From Dicaeum eximium (Eukaryota; Chordata; Aves; Passeriformes; Dicaeidae): a stretch of DNA of 64,000 bases. Shown in pieces: positions 62,633 through 64,000 of this stretch. The notes below the pieces were generated by a model. It saw nothing but the letters and a program-made list of their open reading frames with translations. It had not been told where the DNA came from and ran no database searches. The translations under genes were made by a program, and so were the position numbers. How positions within the stretch are numbered: the stretch's first letter is position 1; every line of letters starts with the position of its first letter. The stretch is taken from assembly GCA_013396995.1 (NCBI GenBank), contig VWZP01008548.1:1116001-1180000 (forward strand), given 5' to 3'.

Positions 62633-64000
62633 AATTAGATTATAAATATAGTTAGAGACATCTGTCCAGGTTCTTCTTGTAAAATTCACTCTTTTACTTT
62701 ATCTAAGACACCTTATCTAAGTTTTATGCCTTCCCATTGAAGTTCAGTAAGTCCAGAAGTCCAATAGCTAGCTCTGTACTAAAAAGGGTGTGGATTTTCT
62801 TTTTTACATGCCTGTTCGCTCGTGCATACAAACCTAGGCCTGCATGCAGGCAATTTGTTTTGAAGAACAGACTCCTGAAGTTCTGACATACAGACTGTCA
62901 ATTTACATCAGTTTCGCTGGAGTGGAGAACATTTAGCTTTGTCTTTATACACACTGCAGCCGTATTCCTCCTTCATACACCATGTGCTCAACTTTCCTGT
63001 TCCTGGATTCTGTAAGCCGTATTTACTGATCTTATTTCTGTCCTCATAATGGAAAAATATTAGAAGGTGATCAATTGTCAAAGTAAGCCCAGGGCAAAAG
63101 AGTGGATCACTGAGGTCACACCAGCAGGTTCTCTGAACAGTACTAGTCATGTAGGATGAAACACTCCTCTGACAAAATATCTGCAGATTCAAGTACTTTG
63201 CACCCAGAAATAGATTACTCCATAGGATGCATCTATCCATGACTTACATTCTTCTTCACAGCATGTTTTTTACATGTTTTGAGCAGCTGCAAAAAAATGG
63301 TAGAAAGAGACTCTCGGTTTGTCCTGCTGCAGCAAAAGTTTCAGGCAAGTACAAAGACAAAAATTCTCAGTTGGTGCTGTACAGAAGACAAAAGAGAAAC
63401 TTTCATCTATGATGCTACCTTTTATGGTGAAAAGAATTATTGCCTTGACGGAAATAATTGTCAGTCTGTCTTAAAGGAAATTTCTGCTTCTTGTGTTTAT
63501 CACGAGTCAACAATTACTAGTAAACTTTAATCCAGATTTGTCAAGTGCATGAATTCCTGATTTTGCTAAAGTTTCCTTCACACATCTCTTATACAAGTGA
63601 AAAATTTTACTTGTGGTCTTGTAGGAAACTTAAAGCTGTGAAATTTGATACTATTTTAAAAATATGAAGCAAGTCTGAAAAAAATTGCAATGAGCCATTT
63701 CTTCTCCTCTGAGGAGAAACACCAATTACTTAGGAAGCAGCAGTACCTTTTGAATATATGGGAATATAATTTCTAGCTAGAGACTCCCAAGACCTCTTTC
63801 TTCCTCTATCCACTGCCTATACAGAGAGCTCAAGGGAAACTGGTCTAGTTGGCTTATCAAATGAAGTCGAATCACGGCAGAAGTTGCTGTGAGTGGTTAC
63901 GTTGTTTATCTGATGAAATTTGTTACTTTCAGACTGATGGGCTGTAGCTACATGAATTACTTCTTCAGGGATAGAATCCTTTAAAAAATAAAAGTGATGA
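62633..64000. other. Non-coding sequence, no feature recognised
   Basis: No gene or repeat recognised. A 110-codon minus-strand frame (62908-63240) and plus-strand frames of 61 and 83 codons (63227-63530) have no recognisable domain or family. Confidence 0.55.

Noticed and set aside
1..64000. tRNA, rRNA, CRISPR array, bacterial operon or phage system
   Set aside because: No tRNA B-box with a matching A-box, no spaced direct-repeat array and no operon-like gene packing was seen; the sequence is vertebrate in character.

Overview
This window looks like a stretch of nuclear genome from a bird, possibly a songbird. It is AT-rich and has no recognisable intact protein-coding gene, tRNA or rRNA. 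The avian call rests on CR1 LINE fragments, several with the typical 3' end built from short ATTCTATG-type repeats, and on long terminal repeats (LTRs) of avian endogenous-retrovirus type. No bacterial-style gene organisation is present, and most open frames are what chance gives in AT-rich DNA.

Layout. Bases 1-10480 are mostly unique sequence with a short CR1 3' end (about 2205-2275) and an ERVL-type LTR (about 2840-3379). An old, diverged CR1 lies at 10480-11160. An LTR in minus orientation lies at 15509-16025. A 200-N gap (18164-18363), preceded by a CCCTT repeat, is followed by the only GC- and CpG-rich block, 18364-18834, which has U3/R-like LTR signals. Right next to it is an 86-codon minus-strand open frame with protein-like composition (18978-19238), the best but still weak coding candidate. 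At 23395-24942 is a compound locus: CR1 sequence with reverse-transcriptase remnants, broken by two separate LTR insertions. A 35-N gap at 30963-30997 sits in a poly-T tract beside a 39-bp tandem duplication that, on the minus strand, reads like a polyadenylated transcript 3' end. Further LTR and CR1 fragments lie at 39430-39835, 40589-41026, 42085-42465, 44985-45363, 48375-48784, 53978-54128, 56957-57737 and 62292-62632. Microsatellites and a 40-bp-period minisatellite are scattered through, mainly at 50.6-51.9 kb.

No genes are seen to work together. The content is typical of a gene desert or a very large intron whose structure was shaped by successive LINE and retrovirus-like insertions. 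I did not find a novel functional system. The most useful leads are the nested insertion locus, the second copy of the same LTR family at 48.4 kb, the retrocopy-like 3' end at the small gap, and a few short open frames that need conservation or RNA evidence. Family names come from recalled similarity, not from a database search.
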